Notes: generated from the letters alone by a model not told the origin. A stretch of DNA of 64,000 nucleotides from Raineyella sp. LH-20 (GCF_033110965.1 NZ_CP137003.1:558001-622000); one strand, 5' to 3'. Counted from the stretch's first letter, positions 1 through 8,632 are shown. Numbers and translations: made by a program.

Positions 1-540
1 GTCGTACGACGCCCGCACCTGCCAGACCTCGCACTCCAGGCCGAGCAGCGCGCAAGCCATCGACAGCGACGCGCCCCACTGGCCGGCGCCGGTCTCGGTG
101 GTCAGCCGGGTGATGCCCTCGGCGGCGTTGAAGTAGGCCTGGGCCACCGCGGAGTTCGGCTTGTGCGAACCGGCCGGAGAGACGCCCTCGTACTTGTAGT
201 AGACGTGGGCCCCGGTGCCGAGGGCGCGCTCGAGGCGATGCGCCCGGACCAGCGGCGAGGGCCGCCACCCGGCGTAGATCTCCCGGACCGTCTGCGGGAT
301 CTCGATCCACCGCTCGGTGGAGACCTCCTGCGCGATCAGGCTCTGCGGGAACAGCGGCGCGAGGTCCTCCGGCGTCAGCGGCTGCCGCGTCCCGGGGTGC
401 AGGTGCGGCGGCACCGGCTCCGGCAGGTCGGCCATCAGGTTGTACCAGTGCGTCGGGACGGTCGACGGTACGGCGAAACCGATGGGGTCCAGGGGACGAC
501 CCAGCGGCTCCAGGGGACGCGGAGTGACAGTCTCGGTCAC
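1..540 (-). CDS. TrpB-like PLP-dependent enzyme (TrpB2 type), 5' part only
   Basis: The first 180 residues of a minus-strand gene run off the left edge. The reading holds [20 protein letters not shown], with the likely PLP-binding lysine in SHKPN, followed by [15 protein letters not shown]. This arrangement is typical of the long TrpB2 form of tryptophan synthase beta chain rather than the classical TrpAB-complex subunit. Family members are about 450 residues and make tryptophan from indole and serine, often without a TrpA partner. The GTG start at 540 follows a good ribosome site (GAGGAAGGAA). The C-terminal catalytic half is outside the window, so the exact subfamily rests on these N-terminal motifs. 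Confidence 0.85.
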   Translation of the reverse strand, partial: MTETVTPRPLEPLGRPLDPIGFAVPSTVPTHWYNLMADLPEPVPPHLHPGTRQPLTPEDLAPLFPQSLIAQEVSTERWIEIPQTVREIYAGWRPSPLVRAHRLERALGTGAHVYYKYEGVSPAGSHKPNSAVAQAYFNAAEGITRLTTETGAGQWGASLSMACALLGLECEVWQVRASYD

Positions 541-695
541 GGGGAGATTCCTTCCTCGGGTGCGGCCGCGACGTCGCGGCCTGCCGCCAGCCTAGCCCCG
601 GTCCTTACCAGTGCGGCGCCTCCACCACCTCCGGCGTCACTGTCCCGTCCTCACCACGCCCGCATCCATCACTCCCCGCAGTCACCAACCCGCAG

Positions 696-1841
696 TCACC
701 ACACCAGCGGACGTCCGTTGCCGGGCAGCCCCCACTCGGCGGCCGGCACGGTCCGCACCGCCGCCAGACCGAGCCAGTCGGCGAGCAGGTCCAGCTCACC
801 GCGCAGCGCGGAACGTACGACCCCAGGATCGGCACCGTCCTCCAGCCAGGCGGCCCGGACGACCAGCTCGCCGGACTGCCGGTCGGCCTTCAGGTCCACC
901 CGGGCGACCAGCCGCTCGCCCAGCAGGAACGGGTAGACGTAGTAGCCGTAGCGCCGGCGCGGCCCCGGGACGTAGATCTCCAGGCCGTAGTCGAAGTCGA
1001 ACAACCCGCGCAGCCGACGGCGTTCGAAGACCAGCGAGTCGAACGGGCTGAGCAAGGCCACCGCGTCGATCCGGCGCGGCCGCCGGGCGGCGTGCCACAG
1101 CCAGGCCTGCCGGGTCCAGCCGGGCACGGCGACCGGGGTGAGCTCTCCGGTCTGCTCCAGCGCGGCGATCGCCGTCGCGGTCTCGCCCCGGTCGAGCCGG
1201 AAGTAGTCGGCCAGACAGCCCAGGGTGCCGATGCCGAGGGCGGCGGCCGCGCGGCGGACCAGCGTCAGCACCGCCTCGGGTTCGTCGAGGGTCGGCGCGT
1301 CGGCGACGGCGGCGGGCAGCACCCGGTGCGGCAGGTCGAACACTCGCTCGAACTGCGACGTACGCCGTGCCACCGAGGCACGCCCCGACCAGAGCAGCCA
1401 CTCGGTCGCAGTCTTCACCTCCGACCAGTTCCAGCCCCACGAGGCCGCCCGCTCGGCCGACACCGGCAGGTCGTCGACCAGCCGCTCCTCGATGTCGCGG
1501 GCGGTGCCGGGGTGCCGCCCCACCTCGGCCAGCACGGCGGCGACCAGCTCGGGGTGGTCGCGGATGATCCGACGGATGCTCCCCCAGGCCTCCGACTCCG
1601 CCCGGGCCATCCGGAACCGCAGCGCCGGCTCCAGGCCGACATCGACCAGGCTCGCGGCGTGGCCCCAGTACTCGAAGAGGCGACGCGGGGACCGGCCGGC
1701 CGCTCGGTCCACCAGCCTGGTGTCGTACGGCCCGAGGCGGGAGAACAGCGGAAGATAGTGCGCCCGCTGTACCACGTTGACCGAGTCGATCTGGAACTGT
1801 GCGACCCGGTCGACGGTGCGCTGCAGATGGCGCATCGTCAC
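696..1841 (-). CDS. YcaQ-type winged-helix DNA glycosylase family protein (HTH_42)
   Basis: This 381-residue protein shows FQIDSVNVVQRAHYLPLFSR followed by RLFEYWGHAASL, both hallmarks of the YcaQ/HTH_42 family. Characterised members (E. coli YcaQ, Streptomyces AlkZ) are DNA glycosylases acting on alkylated bases or interstrand crosslinks. The family N-terminus normally starts about 25 residues earlier. An in-frame stretch reading LGLDAARRIALAAQGFAEP lies directly upstream of the GTG at 1841, but no ATG, GTG or TTG precedes it before the cspA terminator. The start is therefore uncertain. The family call is firm, the substrate is inferred. Confidence 0.8.
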   Translation of the reverse strand: MTMRHLQRTVDRVAQFQIDSVNVVQRAHYLPLFSRLGPYDTRLVDRAAGRSPRRLFEYWGHAASLVDVGLEPALRFRMARAESEAWGSIRRIIRDHPELVAAVLAEVGRHPGTARDIEERLVDDLPVSAERAASWGWNWSEVKTATEWLLWSGRASVARRTSQFERVFDLPHRVLPAAVADAPTLDEPEAVLTLVRRAAAALGIGTLGCLADYFRLDRGETATAIAALEQTGELTPVAVPGWTRQAWLWHAARRPRRIDAVALLSPFDSLVFERRRLRGLFDFDYGLEIYVPGPRRRYGYYVYPFLLGERLVARVDLKADRQSGELVVRAAWLEDGADPGVVRSALRGELDLLADWLGLAAVRTVPAAEWGLPGNGRPLVW

Positions 1842-1969
1842 CCGGCCGGGCAGCGGCCGGGGCTCGGCGAAGCCCTGGGCGGCGAGAGCGATCCGCCGGG
1901 CGGCGTCGAGACCGAGCGTCCGCGCGGCGGATCGATCGGACGTCCGCGCAGCCGCTCGGCCAGAATTGG

Positions 1970-2005
1970 CCGAAGGCCCCCGGTCGGACGACCGGGGGCC
2001 TTCGG
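1970..2005 (-). terminator. Strong hairpin terminator downstream of the cold-shock gene
   Basis: The arms 1970-1986 and 1989-2005 form a perfect 17-bp inverted repeat with a minimal loop. It begins 18 bases past the cold-shock stop codon. No T-tract follows, which is common for actinobacterial terminators. It also lies just upstream of the YcaQ-type gene and would separate the two transcripts. Confidence 0.75.
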
Positions 2006-2023
2006 AAGCTGGTGACCTGATGG

Positions 2024-2230
2024 TCAGTGAATGACGGAGATGTTGGCCGCCTGCATGCCCTTCGGGCCTTCGACGGTCTCGAACTCGACCCGATCGCCCT
2101 CGTTGAGCGAACGGTAGCCGGTGGAGTTGATGGCGGAGAAGTGAGCGAAAACGTCGGGGGAGCCGTCCTCGGGTGCGATGAAGCCGAAGCCCTTCTCAGC
2201 GTTGAACCACTTGACGGTACCGGTGTTCAT
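2024..2230 (-). CDS. cspA: Cold-shock domain protein
   Basis: This 68-residue single cold-shock domain protein carries the RNP1-like KGFGFI and RNP2-like VFAHFSAI motifs in the usual order. Such proteins bind single-stranded RNA and DNA and act as RNA chaperones in the cytoplasm. The length is exactly that of the family. ATG at 2230 is preceded by AAGGA about 11 bases upstream. The gap up to 2434 could hold a leader and promoter, but I see no clear cold-box. Paralogues are usual in actinobacteria, so the gene number within the family cannot be assigned. Confidence 0.93.
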   Translation of the reverse strand: MNTGTVKWFNAEKGFGFIAPEDGSPDVFAHFSAINSTGYRSLNEGDRVEFETVEGPKGMQAANISVIH

Positions 2231-2434
2231 GTAAATCTGTGTCCTTCATAGGGAGGTTGTACGTGGGCGCGACGTAATCGTAGTGCCCTAGGGGTGATGC
2301 TGGTGACACGCCTTCCCAGAAAGACCGATCACACCGCAACAACTGTGACTCACAATACAACCAAGCATCGACGACACCTAATCCCCCTCCCACCGACCGT
2401 CGCTCTCCGCCCCGCTGCGTGCCACAGTGGTGCC

Positions 2435-3082
2435 ATGACAGCGTTCCGTGGCTTCGCCCCGGTGGCCCTCGAGTTCTACCGGGGACTGGAGGCGGACAAC
2501 TCCCGCACGTACTGGCAGGCCCATCGCGACACGTACGAACAGGACGTACGGGGGCCGATGGAGGCGCTCCTCGGCGAACTCACCGACGACTTCGGCGACG
2601 CCAAGGTCTTCCGGCCGAACCGGGACGTACGGTTCAGCAACGACAAGTCGCCGTACAAGACCCACCTCGGGGCGTACGTCCCGACGGCCCCGGCCACCGG
2701 CTGGTATCTGGAACTCTCCGCACTCGGGATGCTCACCGGCGCCGGTTTCTACCACGCCTCGTCCGACGGTCTCGCCGCGCTCCGCGACCGGATCGACGAG
2801 GAGGGCGAGGAGCTGGCCGCGATCGTCACCACCCTGCAGGAGGACGACTGGCGGCTCGGCGGGGAGACCCTGAAGACGGCGCCGAAGGGCTGGCCGGCCG
2901 ACCACCCGCAGATCGCACTGTTGCGGCACAAGAGCCTGTCGGTGTCCCGGCGGATCGAGGACGAGGTGGTGTACTCCGCCGGGCTGGTCGAGCGGGTCCG
3001 CGGCGACTGGGACGAGCTGCGGCCGCTGGTCGAGTGGGTCTCCCCGGTGCTGGAGGGGACCGGCGAGCCCGGCCGCCGCTGA
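2435..3082 (+). CDS. DUF2461 family protein
   Basis: The product has 215 residues, starting at MTAFRGFAPVALEFYRGLEA. This matches the start of DUF2461 (TIGR02453) proteins, including the conserved RPNRDVRFSNDKSPYKTHLG block at about residues 60-80 and SRRIEDE near the C-terminus. The ATG at 2435 is chosen because an in-frame upstream extension (from 2294) reads as non-conserved intergenic sequence. The biochemical function of the family is unknown. The gene stands alone, convergent with the Nudix gene whose stop lies 9 bp away. Confidence 0.85.
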   Translation: MTAFRGFAPVALEFYRGLEADNSRTYWQAHRDTYEQDVRGPMEALLGELTDDFGDAKVFRPNRDVRFSNDKSPYKTHLGAYVPTAPATGWYLELSALGMLTGAGFYHASSDGLAALRDRIDEEGEELAAIVTTLQEDDWRLGGETLKTAPKGWPADHPQIALLRHKSLSVSRRIEDEVVYSAGLVERVRGDWDELRPLVEWVSPVLEGTGEPGRR

Positions 3083-3091
3083 GCCGCCACC

Positions 3092-3592
3092 TCAGAGCCG
3101 GGTGACGGTGGCGCCGGCGGGACGCCCGTCGGCGTACGGGATGACCGCATGGAACGGTCGCGGATCGTCGTCGAAGAGCAGCGGCAGGAAGTAACGGTCG
3201 CCCTCCCACATGTCGAGGCCCATCAGGTCCTCCAGCGGGATCCAGGCGAGATCACCCTCGACGTTGCGCTGCGGCGGCTCGCCCTCGAAGGCGGTGACCA
3301 GGAAGACCATCCCGAAGACATGACCGTCCGGCCCGGAGAAGCCGGGCCAGTTCAGCGTCCCGCGCAGCGTCATCGCCGTCGGGACGATCCCGGCCTCCTC
3401 CGCCAGCTCACGGATGATCCCCGCGGCCGCGTCCTCGCCCTGCTCGAGCTTGCCCCCCAGGCCGTTCCACTTGCCGTACTGCTCGTCGGCATCCCGGGCG
3501 ATCCGGTGGCACATCAGCACCCGGCCGTCGCGGACGACATAGGCCAGGGTGGTCAGGACGGGGGCGTACGGCACCTGTCGAGCGTACGACAC
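3092..3592 (-). CDS. Nudix hydrolase, MutT/8-oxo-dGTPase-like
   Basis: This 166-residue protein contains a complete Nudix box, GGKLEQGEDAAAGIIRELAEEAGI (residues about 46-69; pattern Gx5Ex7REx2EExG). The box coordinates Mg2+ and hydrolyses nucleoside diphosphates linked to another group. Preceding residues LMCHRIARDADEQYGKWNGLGGK resemble MutT-type 8-oxo-dGTP diphosphatases, so nucleotide-pool cleaning is the likely role, though Nudix substrates are poorly predictable. It starts at GTG 3592 and is divergent from the cobI operon, whose start is 110 bp away. Confidence 0.85.
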   Translation of the reverse strand: MSYARQVPYAPVLTTLAYVVRDGRVLMCHRIARDADEQYGKWNGLGGKLEQGEDAAAGIIRELAEEAGIVPTAMTLRGTLNWPGFSGPDGHVFGMVFLVTAFEGEPPQRNVEGDLAWIPLEDLMGLDMWEGDRYFLPLLFDDDPRPFHAVIPYADGRPAGATVTRL

Positions 3593-3702
3593 GGGCCGGC
3601 GCGGTCCGCGCCGCCGACCCGCTCCGACCCTGACTCCGGAGCGTGTAGTAAATCCTCGTAGGATGGCGCCTGTCCGACCGGGGCCAGAGACGAGGAGACG
3701 AC

Positions 3703-4512
3703 GTGGACCAGCCGCAACGCCTGATCGGAGTGGGCGTGGGCCCGGGTGATCCCGAGCTCGTCACGGTCAAGGCGGTCCGCCTGCTGGCCGAGGCCGACGT
3801 CGTGCTGGTGCCGCGGACCGAGCGCGCCGCCGAGACCGAGGCGGACGACCGCGCGGCGGGGACCGAGGCGGCCGACCGTGCGGCCGGGACCGGCGGCCGG
3901 GCCGACCGGATCGTCGCCACCGCCTGTCCGGCCGCCGCCGACCGGATCGTCGCGGTGCCGTTCAGCATGCGCGAACGCAGCGGTGTCGGCCCGGCCCGCC
4001 GGGCCGCCTGGGCCGCGTCGACCGACGCCGCCGTCCGGGCTTTCCGGGACGGGGCACGGACGGTCTGCTTCGCCACCGTCGGTGACCCCAGCGTGTACTC
4101 GACGTTCAGCTACCTGGCCGCCGAGGTGGCCCGTGAGGTGCCCGACGTACGGATCGAGGTCGTCCCGGGGATCACCGCGATGCAGGCGCTGGCCGGGGTG
4201 TCCCGGACGCCGCTGGTCGAGGGCCGGGAGGTGCTGGCCCTGGTGCCGGTGACCGGCGGGGTCGAGGTGCTGTCGGAGGCGCTGCGGACCGCCGACACCG
4301 TGGTGGCCTACAAGGCCGGCCGCCGCCTGCCGGAGGTGCTCGACGCGATCGCCGCCGTCCGCCCGGAGCACGACGTCCTGGTCGGCACCGACGTCGGCCT
4401 GCCCGACCAGCAGCTGGTCGACGGCCGGGACCCCGCCGCGCGGGCCGCGGCACCGTACTTCAGCACCGTGCTGGTCACCCCGCCGCGTCCGACGACCGGA
4501 GGACGACTGTGA
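3703..4512 (+). CDS. cobI: Precorrin-2/cobalt-precorrin-2 C20-methyltransferase
   Basis: This SAM-dependent corrin methyltransferase adds the C20 methyl group early in cobalamin synthesis. LIGVGVGPGDPELVTVKAVR at the N-terminus and VVPGITAMQALAGVSRTPLV are the tetrapyrrole methylase signatures of CobI/CbiL. GTG 3703 is preceded by GAGGAG. The protein (269 aa) has an extra Ala/Asp/Arg-rich, internally repetitive stretch at about residues 42-66 between the first strand and the family core. Because CbiG, CbiX and CbiH activities are encoded downstream, it probably acts on the cobalt-loaded intermediate (CbiL role). It is first in a four-gene operon and overlaps cobM by 4 nt. Confidence 0.92.
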   Translation: MDQPQRLIGVGVGPGDPELVTVKAVRLLAEADVVLVPRTERAAETEADDRAAGTEAADRAAGTGGRADRIVATACPAAADRIVAVPFSMRERSGVGPARRAAWAASTDAAVRAFRDGARTVCFATVGDPSVYSTFSYLAAEVAREVPDVRIEVVPGITAMQALAGVSRTPLVEGREVLALVPVTGGVEVLSEALRTADTVVAYKAGRRLPEVLDAIAAVRPEHDVLVGTDVGLPDQQLVDGRDPAARAAAPYFSTVLVTPPRPTTGGRL

Positions 4513-5399
4513 CCGGCGAGACGAGAGGCAGTGACAGCGTGGACCAGGAACGTGACGTGGAGCAGGACGACACGGAACGCGGAAGCGGCGACCGCACGGG
4601 CCTGGTGGTGTTCGTCGGCGCCGGCCCCGGCGCGGCGGACCTGATCACCGTCCGCGGGGCGGCGGTCGTCGCCCGGGCCGACATCGTGATCTGGGCCTCC
4701 AGCCTGGTGCATCCCGACATCGTCGCCGGCGCCCGTCCCGACGCCGAGCTGATCGACTCCGCCGCCGTCCCGCTGGAGGCGCTGCGACCGGTCCTCGAAC
4801 GCGCCCGCGACGAGGGACTGCTGGTGGCCCGGGTGCACACCGGCGATCCGTCGATCTACGGGGCGATGGGCGAGCAGCGGGTGCTCTGCGACAACGTCGG
4901 CATCGCGTACGAGACCGTGCCGGGCGTCTCCGCGTTCTCCGCCGCGGCCGCCCGCGCCGACGTCGAGATCACCGTCCCCGAGGTGTCCCAGTCGCTGATC
5001 CTCACCCGGCTGGAGGGCGGCCGGACGCCGATGCCGGACCGGGAGACCGTACGCTCCTTCGCCGAGCACGGCACCACGATGGCGCTCTACCTGTCCGCGG
5101 CGCGCAACAAGGTGCTCCAGGAGGAGTTGCTCGCCGGCGGCTACCCCGCCGACACGCCGTGCATCGTCGGCTACCGGGTGACCTGGCCCGACGAGATGGT
5201 GCTGCGCTGCGAGCTGGCCGAGCTGTCCGCGACGATGCGCGAGCACAAGCTGTGGAAGCACACCGTCGTGCTGGTCGGCCCCGCGCTGGCCGAGGGCCCG
5301 AGCGGCACCCGCAGCCACCTCTACCACCCCGGGTTCCGGCATGCCTACCGCGCCGCGGACCCGACCGCCGCAGCAGCCCTGAAGGAGACCCACGCATGA
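4509..5399 (+). CDS. cobM: Precorrin-4/cobalt-precorrin-4 C11-methyltransferase
   Basis: This 296-residue corrin methyltransferase (CobM/CbiF) transfers a methyl group from SAM to C11. VVFVGAGPGAADLITVRGA begins the conserved domain at about residue 33. LVARVHTGDPSIYGAMGEQ and ETVPGVSAFSAAAARAD are typical of CobM. The first 30 residues are acidic, low-complexity and not part of the family fold. The true start could be internal, but GTG 4509 gives a GTGA overlap with cobI and implies translational coupling. Its stop overlaps the next gene by ATGA. Confidence 0.93.
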   Translation: MTGETRGSDSVDQERDVEQDDTERGSGDRTGLVVFVGAGPGAADLITVRGAAVVARADIVIWASSLVHPDIVAGARPDAELIDSAAVPLEALRPVLERARDEGLLVARVHTGDPSIYGAMGEQRVLCDNVGIAYETVPGVSAFSAAAARADVEITVPEVSQSLILTRLEGGRTPMPDRETVRSFAEHGTTMALYLSAARNKVLQEELLAGGYPADTPCIVGYRVTWPDEMVLRCELAELSATMREHKLWKHTVVLVGPALAEGPSGTRSHLYHPGFRHAYRAADPTAAAALKETHA

Positions 5400-7126
5400 C
5401 TCGGGATGTCGCCGTCGCACGCATCGGCCAGGTCACCAACAGCCCGGCCACCCGTCAGCACGCGGACCGGATCGAGCGGGTGCTCGGCCGCGACACCGTA
5501 CGCTTCGACGGCCCGGCCTCGGACGGGCTGCCGGCCGCCTGGCAGTCCTGCGACCTGATCATCAGCCACCTGGCGCTGGGCGCGACGACCCGGATCATCG
5601 CCCCGTTGCTGGCCTCCAAGACCCAGGACCCGGGCGTCGTCGTGGTCGACGAGGCGGGCCGCTTCGCGGTGCCGCTGGTCGGCGGCCACTCGGGCGCCGC
5701 CAATGCGCTGGCCCGGCTGCTGGCCGACGGCCTGGGCGCGACGCCGGTGCTCACCACTGCCACCGACGCGCTCGGCCTGCCCGCCCTGGACACCCTGGGC
5801 TGGCCCTGGTCCGGCGACCTCGCCCGGACGACCCGGGCGATCCTCGACGGCCGGCCGGTCCGGCTGGACCGGACCTCCGCCTGGCCGCTGCCGCCGCTGC
5901 CGGACAACGTCGCCGAGGACTGCGCGGCGCCCGAGGCCCAGATCGTCGTCACCGACCTCGCGACCGGCCCGGTCGCCGGGCCCGACCTGCCCCGCGTCGT
6001 CGTGCACCCGCGCTCCCTGGTGGCCGGGATGGGCTGCAACCGCGGCACCTCCGAGGCACAGCTGGCCACCCTGCTGACCGAGACCCTGGACGGGGCCGGG
6101 CTGTCCCGGGACAGCCTGGCCGCGCTGGTCAGCGCCGGCGTCAAGGCCGACGAGCCCGGGTTGGTCGCGCTCGCCGCGACCCTCGGCGTCCCGTTGGTGA
6201 CGTACGCCGCCGAGCGGCTGGCCGACCAGCCGGTGCCCCACCCCAGCCCGGTCGTCGACGGCCACGTCGGCACCCCGAGCGTCGCCGAGGCCGCCGTGCT
6301 CGCGCACGGCGCCGACCTGGTGGTCGACAAGCGCCGCACCCCGGACGCCACCTGCGCCATCGGCCGGATCGCCCCGCGCGGACGACTCAGCGTCGTCGGG
6401 CTGGGACCCGGCGCCCGCGACCTGGTCACGCCACGCGCTCGGCAGGCGATCACCTCGGCCGCGGTGCTGGTCGGCTACGCACCGTACGTGGAGCAGGTCC
6501 GCGACCTGCTCAGCCCCGGCACCGAGGTGTACTCCTCCGGGATGGGCACCGAGGAGGCCCGCACCGCGTACGCCATCGCCCGGGCCCGGGAGGGCCGTCA
6601 GGTGACCCTGGTCTGCTCCGGCGACCCCGCCCTCTATGCGATGGCCAGCCCGGTGCTGGAGCAGGGCACCGACGGGATCGACGTGGACATCGTGCCCGGG
6701 GTGACCGCCAGCCTCGCCGTCTCGGCGATCCTCGGCGCCCCGCTGGGCCACGACCACGTCACGCTCTCGCTGTCCGACCTGCACACCGACTGGCCGACCA
6801 TCGAACGTCGGCTGCGGGCCGCCGCCGAGGGCGACTTCGTCGTGGTGCTCTACAACCCGCGCAGCCGCACCCGGACGACCCAGCTGCCCCGGGCACTGGA
6901 GATCCTCGGCGCCCACCGCCCGCACGACACCCCGGTCGCCGCGGTGCACGAGGCCTGCCGACCCGACCAGCGGACCTACCTGGCTACGCTGGACACGTTC
7001 GACCCGACCCGGGTGGACATGAACTCGCTGGTCGTCGTCGGCTCGTCGACCACCCGCTACACCACCAGCGGCGCCGGTCGCCGGGTGATGGTGACGCCTC
7101 GCGACTACACCTGGATGCCCGCATGA
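5396..7126 (+). CDS. CbiG-CbiH(CobJ) fusion: cobalt-precorrin-5A hydrolase plus C17-methyltransferase
   Basis: This 576-residue bifunctional enzyme joins two domains. Residues 1 to about 330 are CbiG-like: VVVVDEAGRFAVPLVGGHSG in the middle and VVAGMGCNRGTSEAQL at the start of the CbiG C-terminal domain, which opens the delta-lactone of cobalt-precorrin-5A. Residues about 340-576 are a CobJ/CbiH methylase with VVGLGPGARDLVTPRARQAI, LVCSGDPALYAMASPV and VVLYNPRSR. CbiG activity belongs to the anaerobic, early-cobalt pathway. ATG 5396 overlaps the cobM stop (ATGA); an in-frame extension back to 5159 would run inside cobM. Fused CbiG/CbiH proteins are known in propionibacteria. Confidence 0.92.
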   Translation: MTRDVAVARIGQVTNSPATRQHADRIERVLGRDTVRFDGPASDGLPAAWQSCDLIISHLALGATTRIIAPLLASKTQDPGVVVVDEAGRFAVPLVGGHSGAANALARLLADGLGATPVLTTATDALGLPALDTLGWPWSGDLARTTRAILDGRPVRLDRTSAWPLPPLPDNVAEDCAAPEAQIVVTDLATGPVAGPDLPRVVVHPRSLVAGMGCNRGTSEAQLATLLTETLDGAGLSRDSLAALVSAGVKADEPGLVALAATLGVPLVTYAAERLADQPVPHPSPVVDGHVGTPSVAEAAVLAHGADLVVDKRRTPDATCAIGRIAPRGRLSVVGLGPGARDLVTPRARQAITSAAVLVGYAPYVEQVRDLLSPGTEVYSSGMGTEEARTAYAIARAREGRQVTLVCSGDPALYAMASPVLEQGTDGIDVDIVPGVTASLAVSAILGAPLGHDHVTLSLSDLHTDWPTIERRLRAAAEGDFVVVLYNPRSRTRTTQLPRALEILGAHRPHDTPVAAVHEACRPDQRTYLATLDTFDPTRVDMNSLVVVGSSTTRYTTSGAGRRVMVTPRDYTWMPA

Positions 7127-8403
7127 CCGAGGAACGTACGATCGCCGACCGCGTCCGGAGGACCGCCCGGGCCGCCCATCCGCCGCTGGTCATCGCCGCC
7201 CACGGCACCCGTGACCCCGAGGGCGCCGCTGCCGCCCGGGAACTCGCCGCACTGGTCCGCACTGCCCTGCCGGAGGTGACGGTCGACCTGGGCTTCGTCG
7301 AACTCACCGACCCCGGCATCGCCGAGGCGGTCGCCACCGCTGCCGCCGGGGCCGAGCGCGGCGCGGTGGTCGTGGTGCCGCTGATGCTCGGCAAGGGCGG
7401 CCACGTCCGGCGCGACATCCCCGAGGCGATCGAGGCCGGCCGCGCCCGGGTGCCCGGCAGCACCGTGGCGTACGCCCCCCATCTCGGCCCCGACCCCGCG
7501 TTGCGGGCGATCACCCTGGAGCGGATCCGGGCGGTCCTCGGGGACTGGTCGGAGGCGTCCACCACGGTCGTCCTGGTCGGCCGCGGCTGCAGCATCGCCG
7601 AGACGAACGCCGACCACGTCGCGCTGACCCGGCTGGTGCAGGAGGAGGGTGGCTTCGCGCAGGTGCTGCCGGCGTTCCTCCAGGTGACCGGTCCGGACCT
7701 GCCACACGCCCTCGACCAGGCCGCCCGACTGGGTGCCGAGCGGATCGTGGTGGCGCCCAATGTGCTCTTCCCCGGGGCGATGCGCAGCTGGACCCGCGAC
7801 CAGGCGGCGGCCTGGTCCGAGCAGCACCCGGACGGACCGACGGTGCGGGTCGCCGAGGTGATCGGGCCGTGCGCCGAACTGGCCGCGGTGGTGGTCGACC
7901 GCTACCGGGCGGGCGCCCGCCGGCTGGGTGACCGCGGCGCCACCCCGGTCTACCTCAGCGGTCTGGTGCTGCGCGGGCGCGACGTCCTCGTCGTCGGCGG
8001 CGGACGGGTCGCCGAGCGCCGGATCGTCGCGCTGCTCGATGCCGGCGCCCGGGTGCGCGTGGTGTCGCCGACCCTCACCCCCGTCCTCGCGGCGCTGGAG
8101 GTGTCCGGCCGGATCAACTGGTCGGCCCGCGCGTACGCCGACGGCGACGTCGCCGAGGCCTGGTACATCCTGGCCCTCACCGACGATCCGGCGGTGAACA
8201 CCCGGGTCGCGGCCGAGGCCGAGACGCGCCACATCTTCTGCGTACGCGGCGACCATGCGGCGGGCGGCAGCGCCTGGACCCCGGCGACCGGCCGCGGCGC
8301 AGGCATGCTGCTCGGGGTGATCGGCCGCCGGGACCCGTCCCGCACCGCCGCGGTCCGCGACGCGCTGGTGACGGCGGTCCGGGCCTTCGACGACCAGGAC
8401 TGA
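7123..8403 (+). CDS. CbiX-SirC fusion: sirohydrochlorin cobaltochelatase plus precorrin-2 dehydrogenase-like domain
   Basis: This 426-residue protein begins with a two-lobed CbiX chelatase. VIAAHGTRDPEGA (His about 26) heads the first lobe, followed by GGHVRRDIPEAI. The C-terminal about 150 residues are a Rossmann domain, LVVGGGRVAERRIVALLDAGA, as in SirC/CysG-N, which oxidises precorrin-2 with NAD+. Together the two domains would convert precorrin-2 to cobalt-sirohydrochlorin. The start overlaps the cbiG/H stop by 4 nt. It is the last gene of the operon and is followed by a dispersed palindrome. Confidence 0.9.
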   Translation: MTEERTIADRVRRTARAAHPPLVIAAHGTRDPEGAAAARELAALVRTALPEVTVDLGFVELTDPGIAEAVATAAAGAERGAVVVVPLMLGKGGHVRRDIPEAIEAGRARVPGSTVAYAPHLGPDPALRAITLERIRAVLGDWSEASTTVVLVGRGCSIAETNADHVALTRLVQEEGGFAQVLPAFLQVTGPDLPHALDQAARLGAERIVVAPNVLFPGAMRSWTRDQAAAWSEQHPDGPTVRVAEVIGPCAELAAVVVDRYRAGARRLGDRGATPVYLSGLVLRGRDVLVVGGGRVAERRIVALLDAGARVRVVSPTLTPVLAALEVSGRINWSARAYADGDVAEAWYILALTDDPAVNTRVAAEAETRHIFCVRGDHAAGGSAWTPATGRGAGMLLGVIGRRDPSRTAAVRDALVTAVRAFDDQD

Positions 8404-8439
8404 CGCGGGCCGCAGCGGCTTCGGCCGACGTCCCTCTCG

Positions 8440-8511
8440 CCAGACCGTACCCGTGGTGTCCATTCCGGTCCGGTCGCCCGGGAGGGAATGACGACGACGG
8501 GTACGGTCTGG
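8440..8511 (+). repeat. Dispersed palindromic element, copy A (short form)
   Basis: This 72-bp imperfect palindrome is bounded by the inverted pair CCAGACCGTACCCGT and ACGGGTACGGTCTGG, with an inner matching CATTCC/GGAATG pair. It shares outer arms, inner arms and the central CGGTCGCCCG motif with copies B (43381) and C (57413, inverted). Copy A lacks both the 19-bp tandem extension and the 230-bp tail of B and C. It begins 37 bp after the cbiX/sirC stop and may also end that transcript. Confidence 0.8.
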
Positions 8512-8581
8512 ACCGCGAGCCGGTTCGGAGGGACGGAGCGGGGACAGACTTGGCACTCGGACGACCCCTTGCCCGGCATGG

Positions 8582-8626
8582 AAAAAGCCCTTGTCAGGAC
8601 CTTTTCAGGTCTCTGACAAGGGCTTC
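8582..8626 (-). terminator. Intrinsic terminator of tRNA-Arg
   Basis: A 13-bp stem (8585-8597 with 8613-8625) continues into an inner GACC/GGTC stem. On the minus strand it is followed by five T residues. It sits 6 bp beyond the 3' end of the tRNA-Arg gene and is the clearest U-tailed terminator in the window. Confidence 0.88.
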
Positions 8627-8632
8627 CGTTGG

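Noticed and set aside
2294-2434. N-terminal extension of the DUF2461 protein
   Set aside because: The sequence is not conserved, lies in AT-richer intergenic DNA and lacks a ribosome site.
3593-3702. Possible cobalamin riboswitch before cobI
   Set aside because: The 110-bp leader has no B12-box (GCCACTG) and is too short for the aptamer.
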